From Flavobacterium rivuli WB 3.3-2 = DSM 21788 (GTDB lineage: Bacteria; Bacteroidota; Bacteroidia; Flavobacteriales; Flavobacteriaceae): 64,000 nucleotides of DNA. Shown here in pieces: positions 17,748 to 26,762 of this stretch (position 1 is the first letter of the stretch; each line of letters starts with the position of its first letter). The position numbers and the translations under genes were made by a program. A model generated the notes under the pieces. It saw nothing but the letters and a program-made list of their open reading frames with translations. It was not told where the DNA came from and ran no database searches. The DNA lies in the NCBI RefSeq assembly GCF_000378485.1, contig NZ_KB899972.1, positions 186,001-250,000 on the forward strand, read 5' to 3'.

Positions 17748-18800
17748 TTAGAATACAGAACCAGTAATACTAAAGTTTGAGAAGTTTGAAGTGGACTGAC
17801 GAATTATTAAGGTAGCGGGAATTTCAATCATTTCTACCCTTTTAATATTCGACTGGTTTTCCATCTCGTTAAGAAGTATAGCAAAGGCATTCTCTGCAAT
17901 TTCAGCAAGTGGCTGTGCTATAACGGTAATAGGAGGCGAGTAAAGCCTAAACAGGTCATGCTCATCAAAACACACAACGGCAAAATCCTTACCTACTTTT
18001 AAATTGCTGCGCTGCATAGCCTCTAACCCTAATATAGCCAAATAGTTAGTGCAAAAAAATAAGGCGTTCATAGATGGATTGGCCTTATAAAATTTGGCCA
18101 TTTCTATAACCATCCTTTCATTTTCGCCCGCTTTATAATCTATATTTAATATGTATTTTTTAAGCCCGGCCTGCTCAATGGCGTCATTATATCCCTGTAG
18201 ACGCCCGGCCATCTGGGTTTGATGAGAGTTTAGCGTAATGCAGCCCACATTTTTAAAACCATTGTTAATAACATGTTTAATTGCTGTTTGAGAGCTAAGC
18301 CTGTTATCTACCACAACATGGTTCATATTAGTTTCTGCAAAATGCCGGTCAAATAAAACTACAGGAATATTCTTATTTTTCAGTTTAAGAATATCCTCTA
18401 AAGCGCCATCCGGTGGAGATATTATATAGCCGTCTACTTGCTTTTCCTGAAAAAAATCAAGCAAAGTGCTTGTCTTTTCAGGATTATTTTCAGTACTGCT
18501 GTAAACAATTTTATAACCGCTCTTTGCAGCTCTTTCTTCTATCAGGCGGGCTATGCCAGAGAAAAACGGATTAGAAATATCCTCTACAAGTAATGCAATA
18601 GTATTGGTTTTCCCGGTCCTAAGACTCTGGGCAAGAGAACTTGGCCGATAATTTTTCTCTTCAATTATCCTGAGCACCTTCTCTATTAATGCCGGGCTAA
18701 CTTTATGGTCTGCTTTCCCGTTAAGAATAAAAGACACGGTCGTGGTAGATGTACCTGCAGCCGCTGCTATATCTTTAATTGATATTTTATTCTTTTTCAT
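17748..18800 (-). CDS. LacI-family transcriptional regulator (350 aa)
   Basis: An N-terminal helix-turn-helix (ISIKDIAAAAGTSTTTVSFIL, about 6-26) and a hinge region (RPSSLAQSLRTGKT, about 52-65) precede a periplasmic-binding-protein-like sugar-sensing core with IALLVEDISNPFF and DGYIISPPDG. It sits between susC and the divergent GH3 genes, whose upstream regions share the same palindrome, so it most likely controls the whole locus and responds to a sugar or sugar acid made by the enzymes. PULs are often controlled by hybrid two-component or ECF systems; a LacI regulator suggests sensing of a cytoplasmic breakdown product. Confidence 0.94.
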   Translation of the reverse strand: MKKNKISIKDIAAAAGTSTTTVSFILNGKADHKVSPALIEKVLRIIEEKNYRPSSLAQSLRTGKTNTIALLVEDISNPFFSGIARLIEERAAKSGYKIVYSSTENNPEKTSTLLDFFQEKQVDGYIISPPDGALEDILKLKNKNIPVVLFDRHFAETNMNHVVVDNRLSSQTAIKHVINNGFKNVGCITLNSHQTQMAGRLQGYNDAIEQAGLKKYILNIDYKAGENERMVIEMAKFYKANPSMNALFFCTNYLAILGLEAMQRSNLKVGKDFAVVCFDEHDLFRLYSPPITVIAQPLAEIAENAFAILLNEMENQSNIKRVEMIEIPATLIIRQSTSNFSNFSITGSVF

Positions 18801-18853
18801 TATTTATTAAATACTAACTTAATACGAGATTGCTTCTTTATGAGCCAATAATA

Positions 18854-18861
18854 CAAATATA
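18854..18861 (-). promoter_or_regulatory. -7 box upstream of lacI
   Basis: On the minus strand this reads TATATTTG, a perfect TAnnTTTG box, about 54 bases before the lacI ATG. No convincing -33 TTTG is visible at the usual distance, so the promoter call is tentative. Confidence 0.45.
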
Positions 18862-19067
18862 CCTAAATCATCACAGTATGTACCTATTAATTTTAAATTG
18901 CCAGGACATACAAAATTCCTTCCAAAACTATAATAATAAATGTATAGTAAACACTTTAAAACATCTTTAGAGATAAAACTTAAAACATCTTTAAAGTTTT
19001 ACAGGATAATCAAAATACTGCATCAAAATTATTAAAACTATTTTAATTTTTGGATAAAAGTACATAT

Positions 19068-19093
19068 AATATTTGGTAAATCGATTTATCAAA
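19068..19093 (+). promoter_or_regulatory. LacI-type operator upstream of the first GH3 gene
   Basis: The core GGTAAATCGATTTATC (19075-19090), flanked by TTT and AAA, gives a 22-base palindrome with one mismatched pair. Seventeen consecutive bases match the susC operator in the same orientation relative to the gene. It overlaps AATATTTG (19068-19075), which is one base away from the -7 consensus. The GH3 ATG is 85 bases downstream. Confidence 0.75.
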
Positions 19094-19177
19094 TGTAATA
19101 TTGCTATTTATTTTAATCCCGCAGATGGCTTGTAAGTACTTAGCCATAAATTCATTCATTTTCATACAAAAAATACT

Positions 19178-21472
19178 ATGCTGCCTAAAAATAAAATTAC
19201 ACCACTCATTATAACGATTGCGACATTGTGCTTTGCAACTACAATAGGGCAAGCACAAGAAAAAACTAAGCTTATTAAACAGGATAACGAACAAAAGATA
19301 ACAGCTTTAATGGCTAAAATGACCCTTGAAGAAAAAGTGGGCCAGATGAATCAGTACAATGGCTTTTGGGATGTTACAGGCCCTGCGCCAAAAGAAGGTA
19401 ATGCTGCTATAAAATATGAACACCTGCGCAAGGGCTGGATAGGGTCTATGCTAAGCGTGCGTGGTGTAAAAGAAGTTCGCGCCATACAAAAAATAGCTGT
19501 TGAAGAAACAAGGTTAGGCATACCGCTTATTATAGGCTTTGATGTTATACACGGTTACAAGACCCTCTCCCCCGTTCCGCTTGCCGAAGCAGCCAGTTGG
19601 GATATGGATGCAATAAAGCATAGTGCACAAGTAGCTGCAGATGAGGCATCGGCTTCCGGCATCAACTGGACCTTTGGCCCTATGGTAGATATTAGCCGCG
19701 ATGCGCGTTGGGGCCGCGTGATGGAAGGTGCCGGCGAAGACCCCTACCTGGGCAGTAAGGTCGCTTTTGCCAGGGTTAAGGGTTTCCAGGGAGATGACCT
19801 TTCTTTACCAAATACTATTGCTGCATGTGCCAAGCACTTTGCCGGTTATGGTTTTGCCGAGGCAGGCCGTGATTACAATACTGTAGATGTAGGCAATGCA
19901 ACCTTATATAATACCATATTGCCTCCTTTTAAAGCCGCTAAAGATGCAGGGGTACGCACCTTTATGAACTCTTTTAATATACTTAATGGCGTGCCTGCAA
20001 CAGGTAACAGCTTTTTACAGCGAGAGATACTTAAAGGCAAATGGGGTTTTACAGGCTTTGTTGTAACAGATTGGGCCTCTATACGTGAAATGATAACATG
20101 GGGATATGCAAAAGATGGTGCAGAGGCTTCTTTAAAAGCAGTTACTGCCGGTGCCGATATGGATATGGAATCTCGTTTGTATGTAACCGAACTTGTTAAG
20201 CTTGTTAATGATGGTAAAGTAGATGTTAAGCTGATAGATGATGCGGTGCGCCGGATACTAAGGGTAAAATATGAACTTGGACTGTTTGACGACCCGTACC
20301 GCTATTGCAACGAAAAGCGCGAAAGAACAACCATAAACAGCAAGGCAAATCACGAAGCTGTGCTTGATGTTGCCAGGAAATCTATAGTACTTTTAAAAAA
20401 CGAAAATAGCCTTTTGCCGCTTAAAAAATCAGGACAGAAAATAGCATTAATAGGTGCGCTTGCCGCCGATAAAAACAGCCCGCTGGGAAGCTGGAGGATC
20501 GCCGGAGACGATAACTCTGCAATATCTGTATTAGAAGGGATGCAGCAATATAAAGGTAATGTACTTACTTACGAAAAAGGAGCCCACCTTACTATTGGTA
20601 AAACTTCTTTTCAGCAGGAACTGGTTTTTAATACTACAGACAGAAGTGGTTTTGAAGCCGCTAAAAAAGCCGCTAAAGAGGCCAATGTTGTGGTAATGGT
20701 TTTGGGTGAGCATGGCTTTCAGAGTGGCGAGGGCCGCAGCCGTACTAACCTTGACCTGCCGGGGCTTCAGCAGGAATTGTTAGAAGAAATTTATAAAGTA
20801 AACCCCAATATAGTTTTAGTGCTTAACAATGGCCGTCCCCTTGCACTACCCTGGGCTGCAGCACATATACCTGCAATTGTTGAAGCATGGCACCTGGGCA
20901 GCGAAACCGGAAATGCCGTGGCACAGGTACTTTATGGCGATTATAACCCAAGTGGGAAATTACCTATGAGTTTTCCCAGAAACGTAGGCCAGATTCCTAT
21001 TTATTACAACCAGCACAGTACCGGCAGGCCGGCAGACAGCGATAAAAATGTGTTTTGGTCGCATTATACAGATGTGGAGAAAACTCCCCAGTTTGCTTTT
21101 GGCCACGGCCTTAGCTATACTACTTTTAAATATGGTATACCTAAGTTAAATAAAACAGTTTATTTAAAGGGCGAACCCGTACAAATAACTGTTGCTATTA
21201 CTAATACAGGGAATTTTGATGGTAAAGAAGTAGCCCAACTATACATTCAGGATATTTCGGCCAGTTTATCACGCCCCGTAAAAGAACTCAAAGGTTTTGA
21301 AATGGTATCGCTTAAAAAAGGAGAAACCAAAACCGTAAACTTTACGCTAACAGATACCGAACTTGGCTTTTACAACAACGACGGTGACTTCCTGACAGAA
21401 CCGGGAATATTTAAAATATTTGTAGGCACAGCCAGCGATAATGTACAGGAATTGCAATTTGAACTTAAATAA
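19178..21472 (+). CDS. bglX: Glycoside hydrolase family 3, BglX-like beta-glucosidase (764 aa)
   Basis: An N-terminal signal peptide ending near GQAQ is followed by the GH3 barrel (LMAKMTLEEKVGQMNQY, then WTFGPMVDISRDARWGR, CAKHFAGYG and FTGFVVTDWAS with the nucleophile Asp near residue 298). After it come the alpha/beta sandwich domain (GEHGFQSGEGRSRTNLDLPG) and a C-terminal fibronectin-III-like domain. Length and layout match periplasmic BglX. It probably trims beta-linked glucose or xylose from imported oligosaccharides. It is the first of two GH3 genes divergent from lacI, with a LacI operator upstream. Confidence 0.93.
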   Translation: MLPKNKITPLIITIATLCFATTIGQAQEKTKLIKQDNEQKITALMAKMTLEEKVGQMNQYNGFWDVTGPAPKEGNAAIKYEHLRKGWIGSMLSVRGVKEVRAIQKIAVEETRLGIPLIIGFDVIHGYKTLSPVPLAEAASWDMDAIKHSAQVAADEASASGINWTFGPMVDISRDARWGRVMEGAGEDPYLGSKVAFARVKGFQGDDLSLPNTIAACAKHFAGYGFAEAGRDYNTVDVGNATLYNTILPPFKAAKDAGVRTFMNSFNILNGVPATGNSFLQREILKGKWGFTGFVVTDWASIREMITWGYAKDGAEASLKAVTAGADMDMESRLYVTELVKLVNDGKVDVKLIDDAVRRILRVKYELGLFDDPYRYCNEKRERTTINSKANHEAVLDVARKSIVLLKNENSLLPLKKSGQKIALIGALAADKNSPLGSWRIAGDDNSAISVLEGMQQYKGNVLTYEKGAHLTIGKTSFQQELVFNTTDRSGFEAAKKAAKEANVVVMVLGEHGFQSGEGRSRTNLDLPGLQQELLEEIYKVNPNIVLVLNNGRPLALPWAAAHIPAIVEAWHLGSETGNAVAQVLYGDYNPSGKLPMSFPRNVGQIPIYYNQHSTGRPADSDKNVFWSHYTDVEKTPQFAFGHGLSYTTFKYGIPKLNKTVYLKGEPVQITVAITNTGNFDGKEVAQLYIQDISASLSRPVKELKGFEMVSLKKGETKTVNFTLTDTELGFYNNDGDFLTEPGIFKIFVGTASDNVQELQFELK

Positions 21473-21535
21473 ACAAATTAATATAAGAGGCTGCTCATAC
21501 TTTATAAGTGCCATCTGCATCAAACATTTGCTATC

Positions 21536-23983
21536 ATGAAAAAAATAAACAATAACAAATTTATAAAAGTGCCGTTGCTTACAGCACTTGTGCTTGCATC
21601 TTTAGGAACTAAAGCCGCAACCGGTCATGTGGGAGATCCTCCTGTACTAAAAATTGAAGGGCTGGAATTTAGCGACCTTAACCGTAACGGTAAGCTTGAT
21701 AAATATGAAGATTACCGCCTTAGCCTTGAAGAACGCATTAATGATTTGGTAAGCCAGATGACCGATGAAGAAAAGGCAAACTTTTTAACAGGGACAGGAA
21801 AACCCGGTAATGATGGGTTAACAGCCGTGATAGGATCTGTAGAGGGGCGTGTACCCGGTGCTGCCGGAGTTACATATGCTATAGAAAGGCTTGGCATTCC
21901 CGGTGTAACCCTTGCCGATGGCCCTGCAGGATTGCGCATAAAACCTGTTCGTGATAATGATGCCAATACGTATTACTGTACCGCTTTCCCTGTAGGCACA
22001 TCGCTTGCCAGTACCTGGAATACAGCACTTATAGAAAGTGTGGGTACCGCCATAGGCAGCGAAACAAAAGACTATGGTGTTGATGTGCTCCTTGCCCCTG
22101 CCCTTAATATTCATCGTAACCCGTTGTGCGGCCGTAATTACGAATATTATTCTGAAGACCCTTTAATATCAGGCAAAATTGCCGCCGCAATGGTAAGGGG
22201 CATACAGAGTAATGGTGTGGGTACAAGTATAAAACACTTTGCAGCAAACAATCAGGAAACAAGCCGGTTTTCTATTAACGAACACATAAGCAAAAGGGCA
22301 CTACGCGAAATTTACCTGCGCAATTTTGAAATTGCCATAAGAGAGTCGCAACCCTGGACGGTTATGAGCAGCTACAATCTTATAAACGGTACATATACAT
22401 CTGAAAGGAAAGATTTACTTACCGATGTGCTTCGTGACGAATGGGGATACAAAGGCATTGTTATGACCGACTGGTATGGTGGTTATGCCGCTCTAACAGC
22501 ATTAGTGGGCAGAACGAGCGATGTAACCACACAATTAACTGCCGGTAACGACTTGCTTATGCCGGGCATGAAAGAGCAAAGGGCATCTATTATAGAGAAC
22601 CTTAAAAGTGGCAAACTAAGTAAGGAAGCTGTTGATGCCTGCGTAAAAAGAATGTTGGAACTGGTAATGAAATCACCAACTACAAAAAAAATTCCGTACA
22701 GCAATAAACCTAATCTTACTGCTAATGCAGCCATAACCCGCAGTGTTGCTACAGAGGGTATCATACTCCTAAAAAATGAGGGCAATGCCTTGCCTTACAC
22801 AAGCAAAACAAATTCGGTTGCTGCATTTGGGGTTACGTCGTATGCCTTTATTTCGGGCGGTACAGGCAGTGGCGATGTTAACGAAGCCTATACAGTATCG
22901 CTGCTTGACGGACTTAAAAATGCAGGTTATAAAGTAGATGAACCCCTTAGGGCAATATACCAGCCTTATACAGATAAAGTAAAAGGCATAGAAGATGCCC
23001 GACGCAAAAAAGAAGGCAAACTTACCACCCACAAAAGGTTACCCGAAATGGGATTTACAACAGCAGAGCTTAATGAAAAAGCAGCATTCGACGATCTTGC
23101 TATTATTACCATAGGCCGTAATAGTGGCGAAGGCAGTGACCGTGTGGTGGATAACGACTTTAACCTGGGCGAAGATGAGCATAAATTAATAGAAGATGTA
23201 GCGAAAGCCTTTCATGCCAAAGGTAAAAAAGTGGTAGTGATACTTAACATTGGCGGGGTTATAGAAACTGCAAGCTGGAAAGATAAGGTAGATGCCATAC
23301 TCCTGGCATGGCAGCCGGGACAGGAAGGCGGTAACTCTGTAGCCGATGTTTTTGGCGGAAAAGTTAACCCGTCTGGAAGGCTTACCATGACATTTCCTGT
23401 AAAATATGAAGACACTCCATCGGCAAAAAACTGGCTGGGTACGCCAAAAGAAGCCCCTAAAGACGTAAACTATCAGGAAGGTATTTATATAGGTTACCGC
23501 TATTATGATACTTTTAAAGTAAAACCGTCGTTTGAATTTGGTTTCGGGAAATCATACACCAGTTTTGATTATAGTACTGTAAAGTTATCATCTAAAACAT
23601 TTAACGATAATGTAACCGTATCTGTAACGGTAAAAAACACAGGCAAAGTTGCCGGTAAAGAGGTGGTACAACTATATGTTTCGGCACCTGCCAAAACGTT
23701 GGATAAACCTAAGCAGGAACTTAAGGCTTTTGGTAAAACCAAAACACTTGCGCCGGGCGAAAGTGAAACGCTAACTTTTACATTAACAGCAAAAGACATT
23801 GCATCGTTTACAGAAAGCAAAAGCGCATGGATTGCAGAGGCCGGAAGCTATACAATTAAAGCATCTGCCTCATCGGCTGCAGCCGGAAAAACAGTTACGT
23901 TTACTGTCCCGAAAGAAATTGTAGCCGAAAAAGTACATGACTCTTTTGCAGCAGATGTAAAATTTGAAGATTTAAAACCATAG
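21536..23983 (+). CDS. Glycoside hydrolase family 3 with an N-terminal EF-hand-like loop (815 aa)
   Basis: This is a second secreted GH3, starting 63 bases after the first and probably in the same transcript. After the signal peptide, DLNRNGKLDKYED (about residues 43-55) looks like a calcium-binding EF-hand or dockerin-type loop, a feature often seen at the front of this GH3 subgroup. The barrel carries VLLAPALNIHRNPLCGRNYEYYSEDP, KHFAANNQE and GIVMTDWYGG with the nucleophile Asp near residue 312. A fibronectin-III-like domain closes the protein. Specificity (beta-glucosidase or beta-xylosidase) cannot be decided from the sequence. Confidence 0.92.
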   Translation: MKKINNNKFIKVPLLTALVLASLGTKAATGHVGDPPVLKIEGLEFSDLNRNGKLDKYEDYRLSLEERINDLVSQMTDEEKANFLTGTGKPGNDGLTAVIGSVEGRVPGAAGVTYAIERLGIPGVTLADGPAGLRIKPVRDNDANTYYCTAFPVGTSLASTWNTALIESVGTAIGSETKDYGVDVLLAPALNIHRNPLCGRNYEYYSEDPLISGKIAAAMVRGIQSNGVGTSIKHFAANNQETSRFSINEHISKRALREIYLRNFEIAIRESQPWTVMSSYNLINGTYTSERKDLLTDVLRDEWGYKGIVMTDWYGGYAALTALVGRTSDVTTQLTAGNDLLMPGMKEQRASIIENLKSGKLSKEAVDACVKRMLELVMKSPTTKKIPYSNKPNLTANAAITRSVATEGIILLKNEGNALPYTSKTNSVAAFGVTSYAFISGGTGSGDVNEAYTVSLLDGLKNAGYKVDEPLRAIYQPYTDKVKGIEDARRKKEGKLTTHKRLPEMGFTTAELNEKAAFDDLAIITIGRNSGEGSDRVVDNDFNLGEDEHKLIEDVAKAFHAKGKKVVVILNIGGVIETASWKDKVDAILLAWQPGQEGGNSVADVFGGKVNPSGRLTMTFPVKYEDTPSAKNWLGTPKEAPKDVNYQEGIYIGYRYYDTFKVKPSFEFGFGKSYTSFDYSTVKLSSKTFNDNVTVSVTVKNTGKVAGKEVVQLYVSAPAKTLDKPKQELKAFGKTKTLAPGESETLTFTLTAKDIASFTESKSAWIAEAGSYTIKASASSAAAGKTVTFTVPKEIVAEKVHDSFAADVKFEDLKP

Positions 23984-24004
23984 TGAAATTAATATTATCA
24001 CCAT

Positions 24005-24043
24005 ATAAAAGGCCTGGTTTCTACTGTAAATCCAGGCTTTTGT
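24005..24043 (+). terminator. Terminator after the second GH3 gene
   Basis: GCCTGG (24012-24017) pairs with CCAGGC (24032-24037), flanked by AAAA and TTTTGT, with a 14-base loop. It marks the end of the plus-strand part of the polysaccharide locus. Confidence 0.7.
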
Positions 24044-24320
24044 ATAATCATTCAAAAAAAATTTAAAGAATGGCAACACGATTTTGAACAGGTTGACATT
24101 ATTTATAAACAAATAATAATTATTATATCTCTTGAATATTAGTAAACTAATCTGATAACATTAAACATATTATCATCAATAAATTTTGTAAGAATTTTTT
24201 AACAAAATTAAATATGTTTCTTTTAAAAAAGCAGGCGTATTATTTTTTTGCTAAATATTGCACCATCACATTCCACTATTAAAAAAAGTAGTAATTTAGA
24301 TTAAGAAATTAAATCTAAAA
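24044..24320. other. AT-rich gene-free gap before the RimK fusion gene
   Basis: I see no coding frame or clear -33/-7 pair here. It separates the polysaccharide locus from the next operon and presumably holds that operon's promoter. Confidence 0.4.
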
Positions 24321-25697
24321 ATGCACGAAAAAGTAATAGTAGGAAGCGAAGAATGGTGCTCCTTCCCGGAACTTGGAATACCCACCATTAAAGCACGTGT
24401 AGACTCTGGCGCAAAAACATCGGCACTGCATGCCATAAACATTGCCCCTTTTGAGAAAGATGGAGAAAACTGGGTAAAGTTTGACATAAATCCTATACAA
24501 AATAACTCTAAAACCGTTATACATTGCCAGGCTCCGCTGGTAGATAAGCGTGTGGTAAAAAGCAGCAGCGGCTACCGTGAACAGCGTTATGTTATAAGGT
24601 CGCAGATACAGGTGGGCGAAATTAACTGGGAAGCAGAATTTACGCTAACCAACCGTGACTCTATGGGTTTCAGGATGCTTTTAGGCCGCGAAGCAATGAG
24701 CGGAAGATTACTGGTAGACCCCGAACAAAAATACTTATTGGGCCAGCCAACACGCGAAAAACTACTCGAATATTACGAAAAAGGCGAAGAGCCCAAGCGC
24801 GGCCTGCGCATAGGTGTGCTTGCCAGCAACCCGGAACTGTACAGCAACAAGCGCATCATGGAAGCCGGAGAAGCCCGCGGCCACGAAATGCATTTTTTAA
24901 ACCTTAAGTACTGCTACATGAAGCTGGATGCTGATACTCCTGAAATACACTACAGGGGCGGCCGCGTACTTAATGATTTTGATGCTGTTATACCCCGCAT
25001 ACGCCCAAGCATGACGTTTTACGGCTGTGCATTAACGCGCCACTTTGAAGCACTTAAGGTATTTTGCTTAAACTCTGCAATGGCTATAAGCCAAAGCCGC
25101 GACAAATTATATTCGCTACAATTACTGCTTAACAGCGGTATAGATATCCCTACTACAGGTTTCGCTAATTCTCCGCTTGATACTAACGACCTTATTAAAA
25201 TGGTAGGTGGTTCCCCGCTTATTGTTAAACTGTTAGAAGGTACGCAGGGTAAAGGAGTAGTACTTGCCGAAACTAAAAAAGCCGCAGAGAGCGTTATAAA
25301 TGCTTTTAAAAGCCTAAATGCCAATATATTAGTTCAGGAATTTATAAAAGAGGCTAATGGTAAAGACATTCGCTGTTTTGTTATAGACGGCAAAGTAGTA
25401 GCTGCTATTCAGCGTGAAGCGTTGCCGGGAGAATTCCGTGCTAACATTCACCTTGGCGGTACAGCCTCTATAATTAAGGTTACTGCCGATGAAAAGCGTA
25501 TTGCCATAAGGGCTGCCAAAGCCATGAACCTGAAAGTGGCGGGTGTAGATATCATCCGCTCGGCAAAAGGGCCATTACTATTAGAAGTAAACTCATCGCC
25601 GGGACTTGAAGGTATTGAAGGCGCAACCCATAAAGACATTGCCGGAGAAATGATACGTGCCATAGAACGTAACTTTAAATGGACTAACGTAGTATAA
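24321..25697 (+). CDS. Fusion of a RimB/zinc-protease-like aspartic domain and a RimK-type ATP-grasp ligase (458 aa)
   Basis: Two domains that are often separate are joined. Residues about 1-145 match the ATP-dependent zinc protease/RimB-like retropepsin fold, with the Asp28 motif [12 protein letters not shown] and [10 protein letters not shown]. Residues about 160-450 are a RimK-like ATP-grasp ligase: [32 protein letters not shown], a [19 protein letters not shown] strand and [18 protein letters not shown] at the metal site. RimK adds glutamates to ribosomal protein S6 in enterobacteria; the substrate here is unknown. It starts a compact run with three small genes (gap of 6 bases to the next). 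Confidence 0.88.
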   Translation: MHEKVIVGSEEWCSFPELGIPTIKARVDSGAKTSALHAINIAPFEKDGENWVKFDINPIQNNSKTVIHCQAPLVDKRVVKSSSGYREQRYVIRSQIQVGEINWEAEFTLTNRDSMGFRMLLGREAMSGRLLVDPEQKYLLGQPTREKLLEYYEKGEEPKRGLRIGVLASNPELYSNKRIMEAGEARGHEMHFLNLKYCYMKLDADTPEIHYRGGRVLNDFDAVIPRIRPSMTFYGCALTRHFEALKVFCLNSAMAISQSRDKLYSLQLLLNSGIDIPTTGFANSPLDTNDLIKMVGGSPLIVKLLEGTQGKGVVLAETKKAAESVINAFKSLNANILVQEFIKEANGKDIRCFVIDGKVVAAIQREALPGEFRANIHLGGTASIIKVTADEKRIAIRAAKAMNLKVAGVDIIRSAKGPLLLEVNSSPGLEGIEGATHKDIAGEMIRAIERNFKWTNVV

Positions 25698-25703
25698 CTA
25701 ATT

Positions 25704-26066
25704 ATGATTGTAGCCACTGTAATAATAGCTTTTGTTGCCATAATCCATATTTATATAATGTGGCTCGAAATGTTTGCATGGACTACACTAGCAAGAAAAG
25801 TTTTTCGTACTTTACAACCAGATATGTTTGAGAAAACAAAGTCTATGGCGGGAAATCAGGGGCTTTACAATGGCTTCCTGGCAGCAGGGCTTATATGGTC
25901 TTTATTAATAAATGATGCTGAATGGAGTGCTAATATTGCCTCATTTTTTCTGGGCTGCGTTTTAGTGGCCGGAATATATGGAGCAGCCACAGTGCAGAAA
26001 AAAATATTATATGTACAGGCAGTCCCTGCTATAGTGGGGCTGCTTGCTAATTATTTTAAAATATAG
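25704..26066 (+). CDS. DUF1304 family small membrane protein (120 aa)
   Basis: The protein has four hydrophobic segments and the DUF1304 pattern: an N-terminal IHIYIMWLEMFAW, FEKTKSMAGNQGLYNGFLAAGL in the first loop and second helix, and a final YGAATVQKKILYVQAVPAI helix. The function of the family is unknown. It follows the RimK fusion by six bases, so co-transcription is likely. Confidence 0.85.
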   Translation: MIVATVIIAFVAIIHIYIMWLEMFAWTTLARKVFRTLQPDMFEKTKSMAGNQGLYNGFLAAGLIWSLLINDAEWSANIASFFLGCVLVAGIYGAATVQKKILYVQAVPAIVGLLANYFKI

Positions 26067-26071
26067 CGAAG

Positions 26072-26269
26072 ATGAAAAATAAAGGGTTGCTCATACTAAT
26101 GCTCGCAGGAATGGTGGTTGTAATTGTGGGTGCTTTATTCAGGATAATGCACTGGCCGGGTTCAACAGTTATACTTATTGCCGGCCTTGCTGCCGAGGTT
26201 ATAGCACTTGCTAAATTGGTTATCAGGTCACTAATGGCTCCGTCGCCTACTAAAAATAATAAAATATGA
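26072..26269 (+). CDS. Small GldL-like two-helix membrane protein with FRIMHWPG motif (65 aa)
   Basis: It has two predicted transmembrane helices (about 5-25 and 30-52) with LFRIMHWPGS between them. This matches the start of GldL, the gliding and type IX secretion motor protein, but without GldL's long cytoplasmic part. Three other genes in this window (53297, 53759, 54083) share the KIMHWP module. It lies five bases after the DUF1304 gene and overlaps the next gene by four bases (ATGA). The role is unknown; it is probably not GldL itself, because GldK, GldM and GldN are absent here. Confidence 0.7.
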   Translation: MKNKGLLILMLAGMVVVIVGALFRIMHWPGSTVILIAGLAAEVIALAKLVIRSLMAPSPTKNNKI

Positions 26270-26679
26270 TTCAAAAAATTACATTTATAGCTTTTACACT
26301 ACTACTCTCTTTTTTTACTAATGCACAGGAAAAAACATGCTCAAAATTTAAGGAGGGAACTTTTAAAGTAACCGACCCCACCAGTAAAAAAATATGCTAC
26401 ATAACCCGTAAGGGCAACGTGCAGACTGAAAAAATGGAAAATGCCGAAGAGGTATATGATTTTGATATTGTGTGGATAGATGACTGTACGTATACCGTTA
26501 GCCCTACCCCTGCCACAGCAGCACGCATTAAAGATATTAATAAGGCGGGTACTATGACGGTTATGATTACACGGGCAAAAGACAGCTCTTATGTGCAACG
26601 CATAAAAATTGCTAACAAACCTAAATTTAGGCGTGAGGATAAAGTGTACCTGGTTAAAAATGAAGAAAATAAAGGCTGA
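26266..26679 (+). CDS. Secreted flavobacterial protein of unknown function (137 aa)
   Basis: A signal peptide (MIQKITFIAFTLLLSFFTNAQ) precedes a small domain beginning EKTCSKFKEGTFKV. Two cysteines at the start (CSK, KICYI) and one in DDCTYTV may form disulfides. Similar short secreted proteins occur in flavobacteria and are sometimes mislabelled as topoisomerase; nothing here supports an enzyme. It overlaps the preceding gene by four bases and closes the operon. Confidence 0.75.
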   Translation: MIQKITFIAFTLLLSFFTNAQEKTCSKFKEGTFKVTDPTSKKICYITRKGNVQTEKMENAEEVYDFDIVWIDDCTYTVSPTPATAARIKDINKAGTMTVMITRAKDSSYVQRIKIANKPKFRREDKVYLVKNEENKG

Positions 26680-26762
26680 TTACTGTCTTATTTCCCTCCC
26701 TTTATTGTCCGTTTTACATAGTATCGGGATAGATTGTAACTTTTATCTTTGATAAAAAATCT

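Larger units (their letters stand above)
18801..19177. other. Divergent control region between lacI and the first GH3 gene
   Basis: This 377-base region is AT-rich and carries a lacI promoter box near 18854-18861 and a LacI-type operator at 19072-19093. I see no further gene in it. Confidence 0.5.

Noticed and set aside
26266..26679. A DNA topoisomerase label for the small secreted protein
   Set aside because: The protein is 137 residues with a signal peptide and has no topoisomerase motif.
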